This document shows, piece by piece, positions 16,777-26,631 of a stretch of DNA of 64,000 bases. The translations under genes were made by a program, and so were the position numbers. Positions within the stretch are counted from its first letter, which is position 1; each line of letters starts with the position of its first letter. This DNA comes from Mycolicibacterium sp. GF69 (GTDB lineage: Bacteria; Actinomycetota; Actinomycetes; Mycobacteriales; Mycobacteriaceae), in NCBI RefSeq assembly GCF_003284965.1, contig NZ_QMEW01000005.1, positions 124,001-188,000 on the forward strand, read 5' to 3'. The notes beneath the pieces are model-generated. The model made no database searches. It was not told the DNA's origin and saw only the letters and a program-made list of their open reading frames with translations.

Positions 16777-18105
16777 GTGGACCGCTACGAACCCAAGCAA
16801 CCGCGCACGTTCGTAGCCTGCCCTCCTGCGTCTGCAACGCACCGCGCGGCGCGTGCGCGCCTCCTCGACTCGCCGACAACAGATTCCCGCCTGCGGAACC
16901 GCGTTTTCGCATTGTTGATCATCGCGGCCATCGGGCTCGTGACGATCCCCGACCTGATCACGTACCTGAAGGTCGAACACTCGCCGATCCTGCCTCCGGG
17001 AGAGGCGGCGGCCGCGTCGGATCTTCCGATCGCCCAACTTGCCAGCTTGGCCGGGTCGGCCCTGCTGCTCGCACTGAGCGCGGTCGTCGTACTGATGCGT
17101 GGCCATCCCGACCGCGATATCACCGGCGTATCCATTCTGGTCCTCGCCACCAATCTGCCCTATCTGCTCAGCCCGGAATTGCCGCCCCTGGTGGACGTTC
17201 CGAAGCTCCTGCTGGCCAATACGTTCGTCCTGGCGATCTGGAATCTCGGGGCGCCGGTCGCCGGGCTGAAATGGTTGCCGGTCACCGTGTCCGTCATCTC
17301 GGTCTATGCGCTCATCGGTGGTTTACTCCTTCCCAAATACATGATGTACAACCCGGATTCGGAGAAGGCCCTGATAGCGGGTTGGGAATTGGCGGGCCCT
17401 TTCGGCCACGCCAACGTTTTGGGAATGTACTGCGCACTCTCGTTCGCGCTGGTTCCGCTCATCGAGCAGCCGCGATGGCGGCTTCTCATCGGATCGATCC
17501 TGTTCGTCACGGTGATCGCGTCGGCGTCGAGGACAGCGCTGATCTCCACGTCGTTGATCGCGCTGTGGTGGCTCATCTGCTGTTTTCGCTCGACCATCTC
17601 GGTGCGCCTGGCAGGAACATTTCTCGTCACCCTGGCCGCGACCACGATGTTCGTTCTCCCGTTCGCGGATTGGGATCCTGACAGCTTCACCGGCCGTGCG
17701 CACGTCTGGGCGGAAAGCATCCGCGTCTGGGAACAGTCGCCCGTGTTCGGTATGGGTGTCAACTGGTTCCTCGACACCGCGCAGGCATCGGCGAACGTCG
17801 CCAAGTGGGCATTCGTAGGCACCGGACACAACATGGTCATCGACACACTCGTCAAGTCCGGTCTCCTCGGATTGGCTGTTCTGGTGCCATTGTTGGTTGC
17901 CGCCGTGGCCGCGACACGCGCGTTGCGCATCACCAGCCAACAGATCGCATGCTTCGGGTTCCTCATGGCCTTCTTCGTGGCCGCGACGACCGAGGCGGTG
18001 TGGGCGCTGCTGCCCAACCTGCAGCTGTTTCCGATCAGCGGCATGGTCTTCGCGGTGCTGGTCATGAGCAGGCGCGGCGACCGGTCTGCGGGAGAACAGT
18101 TGTGA
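16777..18105 (+). CDS. Wzy/WaaL-type O-antigen polymerase or ligase
   Basis: A 442-residue membrane protein with about 11 predicted spans and the O-antigen ligase/polymerase signature: FGHANVLG (209-216), SASRTAL (249-255), GRAHVW (306-311), SPVFGMG (321-327) and the conserved GHN (350-352) in the large extracytoplasmic loop. It would join lipid-linked repeat units at the outer face of the plasma membrane. GTG start at 16777, 16 bases after the copolymerase gene. It overlaps the following GT2 gene by GTGA. Polymerase is favoured over ligase because flippase and copolymerase genes adjoin it. Confidence 0.85.
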   Translation: MDRYEPKQPRTFVACPPASATHRAARARLLDSPTTDSRLRNRVFALLIIAAIGLVTIPDLITYLKVEHSPILPPGEAAAASDLPIAQLASLAGSALLLALSAVVVLMRGHPDRDITGVSILVLATNLPYLLSPELPPLVDVPKLLLANTFVLAIWNLGAPVAGLKWLPVTVSVISVYALIGGLLLPKYMMYNPDSEKALIAGWELAGPFGHANVLGMYCALSFALVPLIEQPRWRLLIGSILFVTVIASASRTALISTSLIALWWLICCFRSTISVRLAGTFLVTLAATTMFVLPFADWDPDSFTGRAHVWAESIRVWEQSPVFGMGVNWFLDTAQASANVAKWAFVGTGHNMVIDTLVKSGLLGLAVLVPLLVAAVAATRALRITSQQIACFGFLMAFFVAATTEAVWALLPNLQLFPISGMVFAVLVMSRRGDRSAGEQL

Positions 18106-19010
18106 CCCAGCGAGAATCGGTGAGCGTCGTCATTCCGACGATCGGACGTCCCAGCTTGCGCGGCGCCGTGGAGTCGGCGTTGCAGCAGACCTCACCCCCG
18201 ATGGAAGTGATCGTCGTGCTGGACGCCGATTGTGAGCCCTCGCTGCCGGATTCGGCAATCATCCAGGTGTTACCGACACCAGGAGGGGTGGGCCCCAGCC
18301 GGGCCAAGCAGCTGGGCGTCGAGGTGGCCCGCGGGAACGTCATCGCGTTGCTCGACGATGACGACGTGTGGCATCCGGACAAACTGGCAACCCAGCTCGC
18401 GGCGGTTCCGCAGCGCGACGAATGGATCATCTCGTCCCGGTTCGCCGTGCACATCGCGGGTCAAAAGCCGGTCATCGGGCCGCGTACACCGATCGGTCCG
18501 CACGAGCCGATCGCGCCGTACCTGTTCGAACTTCGTGAACGACAGGCATTCAACATGGTTCAGACGTCGACGCTGGTGTTTCCGCGTGCGTTGGCCGAAG
18601 CGGTACCGCTCTCGGTGGCAGCCGGGTCGGTGCACGACGATCCGAAGTGGTTGATCGAGGTTCGGCGCCGCTTCCCCGACATCCCGATCATCCAGGTGGG
18701 CCGGCCGCTTGTGGACATCGTGTGGACGGCTGCCTCGCTCTCCCGCTCGGGCACCGACCGCAGCGCTGAACTGATCGATTGGGGGATAGCAGAACTCGCG
18801 GATGAGTCGAGGCGGGTACGAGGTGATTATCTGCTGACGTCCCCGGTCGGCTCGGCGCTGGGCGCGGGTTCGCTTCGCGGCGTGGCTCGATCGGTCGTCG
18901 CGGCGATCCGTCATGGCCGGCCCGGCCCCCTGGCATGGGCGAGTGCGGTCAAGTCGACGTTGCGGCTCGGCTGGGGACGGATGAGTTCCCTCGTAATCCG
19001 ATCGCGCTGA
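18102..19010 (+). CDS. GT2-family glycosyltransferase
   Basis: A 302-residue GT-A enzyme beginning SVVIPTIGRPSLRGAVESAL with the nucleotide-binding fold, and with an acidic metal-binding cluster LLDDDDVWHPDKL near residues 83-95. It most likely adds a sugar to the lipid-linked repeat unit. The start is GTG at 18102, overlapping the polymerase stop (GTGA); an in-frame extension back to 17805 lies wholly within the polymerase gene. It ends by overlapping the flippase start by one base (19010). Donor sugar unknown. Confidence 0.83.
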   Translation: MTQRESVSVVIPTIGRPSLRGAVESALQQTSPPMEVIVVLDADCEPSLPDSAIIQVLPTPGGVGPSRAKQLGVEVARGNVIALLDDDDVWHPDKLATQLAAVPQRDEWIISSRFAVHIAGQKPVIGPRTPIGPHEPIAPYLFELRERQAFNMVQTSTLVFPRALAEAVPLSVAAGSVHDDPKWLIEVRRRFPDIPIIQVGRPLVDIVWTAASLSRSGTDRSAELIDWGIAELADESRRVRGDYLLTSPVGSALGAGSLRGVARSVVAAIRHGRPGPLAWASAVKSTLRLGWGRMSSLVIRSR

Positions 19011-20509
19011 TGCCGTCGTCATTCTTTCGCAACACCGTGCTGGGGTTCTCGTCCGGCGCCGCGGTCGCCCTCGCGGGCTTCATCGGCAACGCGATTGCGG
19101 CCAGGCTGCTCGGACCCGACAAGCTGGGCATCCTCGCGTACGTCGTCTTCTGCGTGACGATCGCTTCGATGATCGCCGGCCTGGGAATCGGTGTGGTTCA
19201 ACAGCGATTCATCCCGAATCTACGCGCCGAAGGCAGAGTCGACGAGGCCGACGGCCTCATCGGGGTGACCACGCGGCTGTCCATGGTGGCTGCGACCGTC
19301 GGGGCCGTGCTGCTGTTCGGCTATCTGTACTGGCCGGGCAGGAGCGCGTTGGAGGGACCGTCGAAGGCCGCCGCGCAAGTCATCATCGCGGTCGCGCTGA
19401 TCTGGTTCGTCTGCTGGCGGATGGCCGAGGTCTACCAGTTCTACCTGCGGGGCGAGCAACGATTCGGCGAGCTGGCGCGCCTGTCCACCGCATCAGCTCT
19501 GATCAAGCTTGCGGTGATCGCCCTGGGCGCCTGGCTGTTCGGCATACCCGGCGCGCTGGCCGGTTACCTCGCCGGAAATCTGTTGCCGGCCGCCCGAATC
19601 TTCCGGTTGTTTCGATTCAAGCCGCGCATCGATCGACCGCGCAGGCGCGAAGTCACCCGGTTCGCCGCCGCGAGCTGGGTGACAGCGGTCCTCGGGGCGC
19701 TGGTGTTCGGCCGGACCGAAATCCTGTTTCTCGAGCACTACAGCGGCCTCGGCGCCGTGGGCTTCTTCGCTGCGGCCGCAACGGTCGCCGAGATGGCAAT
19801 CCAACTGCCGCCGCTTCTGCTCTCGGCCCTGCTGCCTCGATTCAGCGAGCAGCACGGCCTGGGCGCGCACGACGACATGCGCCGGCTGTACCGCACCATG
19901 ACGGCGCTGATCGCGATGGTGATCGTGCCGCTCTGTCTGGGCCTCGCGGCGATCGCTCCGGTGTTGGTACCACTGCTGTTCGGAGACGAGTTCGCCGCCG
20001 CGGCCCCGGTCGCGTCGGTGTTGCTGATCGCCGCGGCGATCAGCAGCCTCGGTGTCACGACGCTCTACCTGCTGCAGAGTATGGGCAAGGCCGGCTTCCT
20101 GTTGATGTCCAACGGTGTAGGTCTGATCGGCACGGTGGCGCTCGGCTTTCTGTTGGTTCCCCAGTTCGGGCTGATGGGGGCCGCCTGGTCGCGGGCGATC
20201 GTCCAAGTGACGGTGGTTCTCATCGAGACCTGGTATGTGACAAGGCGCTTGGGTATATCTCCGCCGTACCGGGCGCTGGGGGCGATTACGTTGGCGTCTG
20301 CGTTGCAGGGTGCGGTCGCCTATTTCGTATGCGCGGGGCTCAGCGCCGCCTGGTCGTTGGTGGTCGCGGTACCCGCTGCAGTGGCCGTCTACCTCGTTGC
20401 CGTCCGGGTGCTCGCGGTGGTGTCGTTGGTGGATCCGCAGCTACCGGACCGGCTCGTGGCACGCGCGCCGCACCGGATGAGACCGCTGATCTCGCATATC
20501 TTTCGGTGA
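19010..20509 (+). CDS. Wzx/MOP-family polysaccharide flippase
   Basis: A 499-residue integral membrane protein with about 12-14 spans spread evenly along its length, matching oligosaccharide flippases of the MATE/MOP superfamily. The N-terminal FRNTVLGFSSGAAVALAGFI and the ARLLGPDKLGILAYV segment are typical of RfbX/Wzx. It would move the undecaprenyl- or decaprenyl-linked repeat unit across the plasma membrane before polymerisation. The ATG at 19010 shares one base with the TGA of the upstream gene. Last plus-strand gene of the cluster, in an operon copolymerase-polymerase-GT2-flippase. Confidence 0.86.
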   Translation: MPSSFFRNTVLGFSSGAAVALAGFIGNAIAARLLGPDKLGILAYVVFCVTIASMIAGLGIGVVQQRFIPNLRAEGRVDEADGLIGVTTRLSMVAATVGAVLLFGYLYWPGRSALEGPSKAAAQVIIAVALIWFVCWRMAEVYQFYLRGEQRFGELARLSTASALIKLAVIALGAWLFGIPGALAGYLAGNLLPAARIFRLFRFKPRIDRPRRREVTRFAAASWVTAVLGALVFGRTEILFLEHYSGLGAVGFFAAAATVAEMAIQLPPLLLSALLPRFSEQHGLGAHDDMRRLYRTMTALIAMVIVPLCLGLAAIAPVLVPLLFGDEFAAAAPVASVLLIAAAISSLGVTTLYLLQSMGKAGFLLMSNGVGLIGTVALGFLLVPQFGLMGAAWSRAIVQVTVVLIETWYVTRRLGISPPYRALGAITLASALQGAVAYFVCAGLSAAWSLVVAVPAAVAVYLVAVRVLAVVSLVDPQLPDRLVARAPHRMRPLISHIFR

Positions 20510-20538
20510 CGCCGGCTCCGCGCGGCCGGCCGAGCCGA

Positions 20539-21594
20539 TCAGTCCGATGCCGCGTCCATCAGCGCGCCCGCGGCTGGTTTGGGTGCGAGGTCTGCGTCCA
20601 AGACGCCGAAGTTCTGTTCGATATCGCTCGGATCGGTTCCGCCGTCGACCAATTCGTAGTAGATCAGCGGCCCGGCCCAGTCCCAGCGCTGAACCTGCTT
20701 GCGCGCTTGAAGAAGGATCTGTTTCTGTCTCTCTTCGGTCACCGCGTACTGGCCGGTTCCCGTCGGCGCACCGTATTCGGTGATCCAGATCTTCTTGTGA
20801 CGGTCTCCGTGTTTGACCATCACTTCGTGCAGGGCCGGTAGATCTCTGAAGACGCCGGTCGATCGCTGGGAGGCGGACATGGGCAGGAACGGGAAGGTGT
20901 AGGGATGCACGGCGACACCGTTGGCGAGCCGTACCGCGCCGTTGTCGTATAGCTGTTCGAGGAAGACATCCGGAGCTGTCTGGGGTTCTGGCACATCGAA
21001 CTTCGGTGCGAGCCCGCCGATGAGGACGGTGGCGGTTGGGTCGACTTCGCGTATTGCTTCGGCGGCGACCCAGAACAGGGTCCCGTACTCGTTGACGTCG
21101 GGTGCAGGGGGCCAGAACTTGGCGGTGTTGGGCTCGTTCCAGATCTCCCAGGTGTGCACCCCGCGTGACGAGTAACGCGCGGCAGCGGCCCGCACGAAAT
21201 CGGCCCAGTCCGACATTTCCTCCGGCCTGGCGTGCCGCGACGTCCACTCCTGACCGGGCGAAGGCGGCCGTGCCCACTCCGGGGTGGCCGCGAGAACGGC
21301 CAGCACGTTCATTCCGTGTTTGTCCGCTTCTGCGGCGACGGTGTCGGGATACCACCAATTGAACTGTCCGCGCTCGCTTTCCACCGCGGACCAGTCGACG
21401 TCCACCCGAACCCATGTCACGCCCATCGCGGCCATTGAGTCGAACTGCCGTGTGACGGTGTCGGCATCAGCGCCCCGGTAGTGGACGGTCATACCGATGT
21501 CGACGGCCGGGGCCGACGCGTGGCAGGAGAGCACGGTGCTCGCGATGAGAACGAACGAGATCAGCTGCAGCAGCCGTCGGGGCACGCCCGTCAT
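20539..21594 (-). CDS. Exported clan GH-A glycoside hydrolase, possibly PslG-like
   Basis: A 351-residue TIM-barrel glycosidase. The acid/base Glu154 is in WEIWNEPN (149-156) and the nucleophile Glu273 in ITEYGAP (271-277), the hallmark of clan GH-A. The N-terminus carries a hydrophobic signal ending in VLSC (Cys24), a possible though atypical lipobox, so it may be lipid-anchored outside the membrane. Exopolysaccharide loci often include such an endoglycosidase (for example PslG in Pseudomonas) that trims or releases polymer. Its start is ATG at 21594, overlapping the upstream GT2 stop by ATGA. Exact GH family not determined (GH5 and GH39 are possible). Confidence 0.78.
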   Translation of the reverse strand: MTGVPRRLLQLISFVLIASTVLSCHASAPAVDIGMTVHYRGADADTVTRQFDSMAAMGVTWVRVDVDWSAVESERGQFNWWYPDTVAAEADKHGMNVLAVLAATPEWARPPSPGQEWTSRHARPEEMSDWADFVRAAAARYSSRGVHTWEIWNEPNTAKFWPPAPDVNEYGTLFWVAAEAIREVDPTATVLIGGLAPKFDVPEPQTAPDVFLEQLYDNGAVRLANGVAVHPYTFPFLPMSASQRSTGVFRDLPALHEVMVKHGDRHKKIWITEYGAPTGTGQYAVTEERQKQILLQARKQVQRWDWAGPLIYYELVDGGTDPSDIEQNFGVLDADLAPKPAAGALMDAASD

Positions 21595-22493
21595 CGCAGA
21601 ATCGCCCGGTGATCGACCCTGCTGAAGAATGTCCGGCCCAACACTCCCTCGGTGCGCCCGATCAGTAGGGCGAACGCCTCGCCCGGACCGAATTTCTCGG
21701 GCTTGCGCAGCGGCATCAGGGCTGCGGCGAGCAAGTGAGCCGCCTTGTACCACAGCGGGTACCGCCACGTGCGCAGAACATATCCCGCGCCACGCCCGTA
21801 GCTGCGCTGCTTTCGGCGGCGCTCGTGGGGCGGGAGGTGAGCGAACTCGGTTTGCGCTTGAATGACGATGTCGCCCACCCACTCGACCGAGAAGTCGTCG
21901 AGCGTGGACATCCGCAGCAGAAGGTCGGTGCCTTCACCGGACTGCCACGGTGAGTCGGCACCAGAGCCGAGCGCAGGATCGAAACCTCCGACCGCTGCGA
22001 AGTCCTCGCGCTTGATGAGCGTCGCCGGTTCCATCGCCCCCCACACGTTTCGGCGGGTCAGCTTCGAGCCTCGAGCCGGGAGGGGGTGTCTTGGGCCCTC
22101 ACGGTCGACCAACTGAACGGCGACCGCGGTGGTCGGCGGCGCACAGTGCCGGGATACGCGTTCGACGAAGTCCCGGTCGACCCGGTTGGTGTCGTTGGGG
22201 AACCAGAGCCAGTCCACTTCGTCGCCGAGCGCCGCGGCCGCGGCGTTGCGCCCGTTCGAGATGCCGCGTCGGCTCACGACCGTGCGGATCTTCAGATCAG
22301 CGGAGCAGGTTTCGACGAGGGAATCCACCTGCGCGCTGTCGGTTTCGTCGTGGTGGGCGATCGCTACGACGGCCGGTGGTTGCGATTGGGCGGCGAGGTC
22401 CCCGAGCAGTTCTCGTAGCGGTCCCCAGCGGCCGACGGTCGTGATCGCGACGCCGATCCGCGGATGAGCCGGGCCCGGCAAGCTGGCGCCCAT
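21591..22493 (-). CDS. GT2-family glycosyltransferase
   Basis: A 300-residue glycosyltransferase. GVAITTVGRWGPLRELLGDL opens the GT-A fold, VSRRGISNGRNAAAAAL follows, and LWFPNDTNR replaces the usual DxD-like cluster. The C-terminal third carries basic residues (ERRRKQRSYGRGAGYVLR) and hydrophobic stretches consistent with membrane association. It resembles GT2 enzymes of rhamnan/mannan-type clusters. It is co-transcribed with the following glycoside hydrolase (ATGA overlap) on the minus strand, opposite to the flippase operon. Substrate unknown. Confidence 0.75.
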   Translation of the reverse strand: MGASLPGPAHPRIGVAITTVGRWGPLRELLGDLAAQSQPPAVVAIAHHDETDSAQVDSLVETCSADLKIRTVVSRRGISNGRNAAAAALGDEVDWLWFPNDTNRVDRDFVERVSRHCAPPTTAVAVQLVDREGPRHPLPARGSKLTRRNVWGAMEPATLIKREDFAAVGGFDPALGSGADSPWQSGEGTDLLLRMSTLDDFSVEWVGDIVIQAQTEFAHLPPHERRRKQRSYGRGAGYVLRTWRYPLWYKAAHLLAAALMPLRKPEKFGPGEAFALLIGRTEGVLGRTFFSRVDHRAILR

Positions 22494-22584
22494 CTGTCGA
22501 AGCGTAGCCGCACCGTCATCAGGCCGGTCCGCGCACCGTGAACTCGGGCCGACTTCGGCGTGAGGGTCATCCTATGCTCGGGTG

Positions 22585-24134
<1,550 letters not shown>

Positions 24135-24135
24135 C

Positions 24136-24149
24136 TAGAACACGTTTCA
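24136..24149. promoter_or_regulatory. KstR-type operator, fadA5 side
   Basis: TAGAACACGTTTCA matches TnnAACnnGTTnnA, the KstR core. It lies 10 bases upstream of the fadA5 start codon and just behind its -10 element, so bound KstR should block fadA5 transcription. Confidence 0.85.
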
Positions 24150-24214
24150 TTACTCTGACAAGCGGCGTTGATGACCTGCCTTTTATCTGCGCAGAAGGCA
24201 TGTTTTACTGGCAC

Positions 24215-24228
24215 TAGAACACGTTGCA
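24215..24228. promoter_or_regulatory. KstR-type operator, cyp125 side
   Basis: TAGAACACGTTGCA matches the KstR core and lies 25 bases upstream of the cyp125 start. Together with the box at 24136 it gives each divergent gene its own operator. Confidence 0.87.
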
Positions 24229-24253
24229 ATTGTCGTTGCAGAGGAGCTTCCCA

Positions 24254-25507
24254 ATGCCGTGCCCGAACATTCCCGACGACTTCGATTTCCTCGACGCGAG
24301 CCTGAACCTCGAGAGGTTGCCGGTAGAGGAGTTGGCGGAGCTTCGTCAATCCGAGCCGGTCCACTGGGTCGATGTGCCCGGCGGAACAGGAGGCTTCGGC
24401 GACAAGGGCTACTGGGTGGTGACCAAGCATGCCGACGTCAAAGAGGTGTCGAAGCGCAACGACATCTTCGGCAGCTCACCGGACGGCGCCATCCCGGTCT
24501 GGCCGCAGGACATGACTCGTGAGGCCATCGACCTACAGCGCAACGTGCTGCTGAACATGGACGCTCCTCAGCACACCCGCCTGCGCAAGATCATCTCGCG
24601 GGGGTTCACCCCGCGGGCCGTCGGACGGCTCGAAGAAGAACTCGACCAGCGCGCGCAGAACATCGCCAAGCAGGCGGCCGCCTCGGGTAGTGGTGACTTC
24701 GTCGAGCAGGTGTCCTGCGAGTTGCCGCTGCAGGCGATCGCCGGTCTGCTCGGTGTGCCCCAGGAGGACCGCGACAAGCTGTTCCGGTGGTCGAACGAGA
24801 TGACCGCGGGCGAAGACCCCGAGTACGCCCACATCGACCCCGCGCTCTCGTCCGTCGAGTTGATCCAGTACGCCATGCAGATGGCCGAGGAGCGGGCCAA
24901 GAATCCGACCGACGACATCGTGACCACGCTGATCGAGGCCGACATCGAGGGTGAGAAACTCACCGATGACGAGTTCGGCTTCTTCGTCGTGATGCTCGCG
25001 GTGGCCGGCAACGAGACCACCCGTAACTCGATCACCCACGGGATGATCGCGTTCTCGCAAAACCCCGACCAGTGGGAGCTCTACAAGCGTGAACGCCCCG
25101 AGACGGCCGCCGACGAGATCGTCCGCTGGGCGACCCCGGTTTCGGCGTTCCAGCGCACCGCACTCGAGGACGTCGAGTTGGGCGGTGTGCAGATCAAGAA
25201 GGGGCAGCGGGTCGTGATGTCCTACCGCTCAGCCAACTTCGACGAAGAGGTCTTCGAGGACCCGCACAAGTTCGACATCTTGCGCAGCCCCAACCCTCAC
25301 GTCGGGTTCGGCGGAACGGGCGCGCATTACTGCATCGGCGCGAACCTGGCGAGGATGACGATCAACCTGATCTTCAACGCGGTCGCCGACCACATGCCCG
25401 ATCTCGAGCCGATCGGCGAACCCGAGCGGCTCAAGTCCGGCTGGCTCAACGGCATCAAGCACTGGCAGGTCGACTACACCGGAAAGTGTCCGGTGGCCAA
25501 GAGCTGA
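24254..25507 (+). CDS. cyp125: CYP125, steroid C26/27-monooxygenase
   Basis: A 417-residue cytochrome P450 (Rv3545c equivalent). The I-helix motif AGNETT is at 251-256, ExxR is present near residue 288 and the haem-binding loop FGGTGAHYCIGANLAR places the thiolate ligand at Cys360. CYP125 oxidises the terminal methyl of cholesterol or cholestenone to the alcohol, aldehyde and acid, starting side-chain loss. The start is the ATG at 24254 with GAGGAG 7 bases upstream; the longer frame from 24224 would include the operator region. It heads the operon cyp125-fadE28-fadE29-chsH2-chsH1-ltp2. Confidence 0.95.
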   Translation: MPCPNIPDDFDFLDASLNLERLPVEELAELRQSEPVHWVDVPGGTGGFGDKGYWVVTKHADVKEVSKRNDIFGSSPDGAIPVWPQDMTREAIDLQRNVLLNMDAPQHTRLRKIISRGFTPRAVGRLEEELDQRAQNIAKQAAASGSGDFVEQVSCELPLQAIAGLLGVPQEDRDKLFRWSNEMTAGEDPEYAHIDPALSSVELIQYAMQMAEERAKNPTDDIVTTLIEADIEGEKLTDDEFGFFVVMLAVAGNETTRNSITHGMIAFSQNPDQWELYKRERPETAADEIVRWATPVSAFQRTALEDVELGGVQIKKGQRVVMSYRSANFDEEVFEDPHKFDILRSPNPHVGFGGTGAHYCIGANLARMTINLIFNAVADHMPDLEPIGEPERLKSGWLNGIKHWQVDYTGKCPVAKS

Positions 25508-25567
25508 CGGATCCAGAGCCGTAGTTTGTAGCGACCGCGAAATTTCCCGGTATCAAGGAGGATTCGG

Positions 25568-26629
25568 GTGGACTTCAGTCCAGACGAAGGGCAGCAGGCT
25601 GTCGCCGATGTGGTGACCTCGGTGCTGACCCGCGACAACAGCTGGGACGCACTGGTTTCCGGCGGTGTGACCGCGCTGGCGGTACCCGAGCGTCTCGGCG
25701 GCGACGGCGTCGGACTGCCCGAGGTGGCGACCGCACTGACCGAGATCGGCAGGCACGGCACCGTCAGCCCGGCGTTGGCGACCCTCGGCCTGGGGTTGTT
25801 GCCGTTGCTCGAACGAGCTTCTGCCGAACAGCAGGATCGCTACCTCGCGGGTGTGCCGAAGGGCGGTGTGCTCTCGGCGGCGCTCAACGAGGCCGGGGCA
25901 CCGCTGCCGGATCGGCCCACGACGACGTTGAAAAGCAACCGGCTGAACGGCGCCAAGGTGGCCGTACCCTATGCGGGACAGGCGGATTGGCTCGTCGTCA
26001 CGGCCGACAACGGGGTGGTGGTCATATCGCCGAAGGCCGACGGGGTGACCATGACCCAATCGCCGACATCCAACCACGGTGACGAGTACACGGTGACGTT
26101 CGCCGATGCCGAGGTCGACGGTGTTCTCGACGGCGCCGACGCGCACCGGGTGAACCAACTCGCGATCGCGGCGATCGGCGCGTTCGCGTCGGGCCTGGTG
26201 GCGGGCGCGCTGCGGCTCACCGCCGACTACGTGGCCAACCGGGAGCAGTTCGGCAAGCCGCTGTCGACTTTCCAGACCGTCGCCGCGCAGCTTGCCGAGG
26301 TGTACATCGCCTCCCGCACGCTGACGCTGGCGTCCAACTCGGTGACCTGGCGGCTGTCGGAGGGCCACGACGATGACCCGCAGACTCAGGCCGACATCGA
26401 CATCCTGGCCTACTGGCTGGCCTCCCAGGCGCCACCGGTGATGCAGCTCTGCCATCATCTGCACGGCGGTATGGGCATGGACATCGCGTACCCGATGGAC
26501 CGGTACTACTCCTCGATCAAGGACCTCGCGCGCCTGGTGGGCGGGCAAGCGCATCGGCTCGACTTGGTGGGAGCCGAGCTGGGCCAAGGATGGGGCCACG
26601 GCCGAAGGCCAGGGGACGACGGGAGATAG
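25568..26629 (+). CDS. fadE28: FadE28 (ChsE1), acyl-CoA dehydrogenase subunit
   Basis: A 353-residue acyl-CoA dehydrogenase-like subunit (Rv3544c equivalent, slightly longer). The C-terminal helical domain is clear, with ANREQFGKPLSTFQTVAAQL near residue 223 and HLHGGMGMDIAYPMDRYY near residue 300. In M. tuberculosis FadE28 and FadE29 form an alpha2beta2 dehydrogenase that desaturates the 3-carbon side-chain CoA ester. A strong Shine-Dalgarno AAGGAGG (25554-25560) precedes the GTG at 25568. Only 2 bases separate it from fadE29. Confidence 0.92.
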   Translation: MDFSPDEGQQAVADVVTSVLTRDNSWDALVSGGVTALAVPERLGGDGVGLPEVATALTEIGRHGTVSPALATLGLGLLPLLERASAEQQDRYLAGVPKGGVLSAALNEAGAPLPDRPTTTLKSNRLNGAKVAVPYAGQADWLVVTADNGVVVISPKADGVTMTQSPTSNHGDEYTVTFADAEVDGVLDGADAHRVNQLAIAAIGAFASGLVAGALRLTADYVANREQFGKPLSTFQTVAAQLAEVYIASRTLTLASNSVTWRLSEGHDDDPQTQADIDILAYWLASQAPPVMQLCHHLHGGMGMDIAYPMDRYYSSIKDLARLVGGQAHRLDLVGAELGQGWGHGRRPGDDGR

Positions 26630-26631
26630 CA

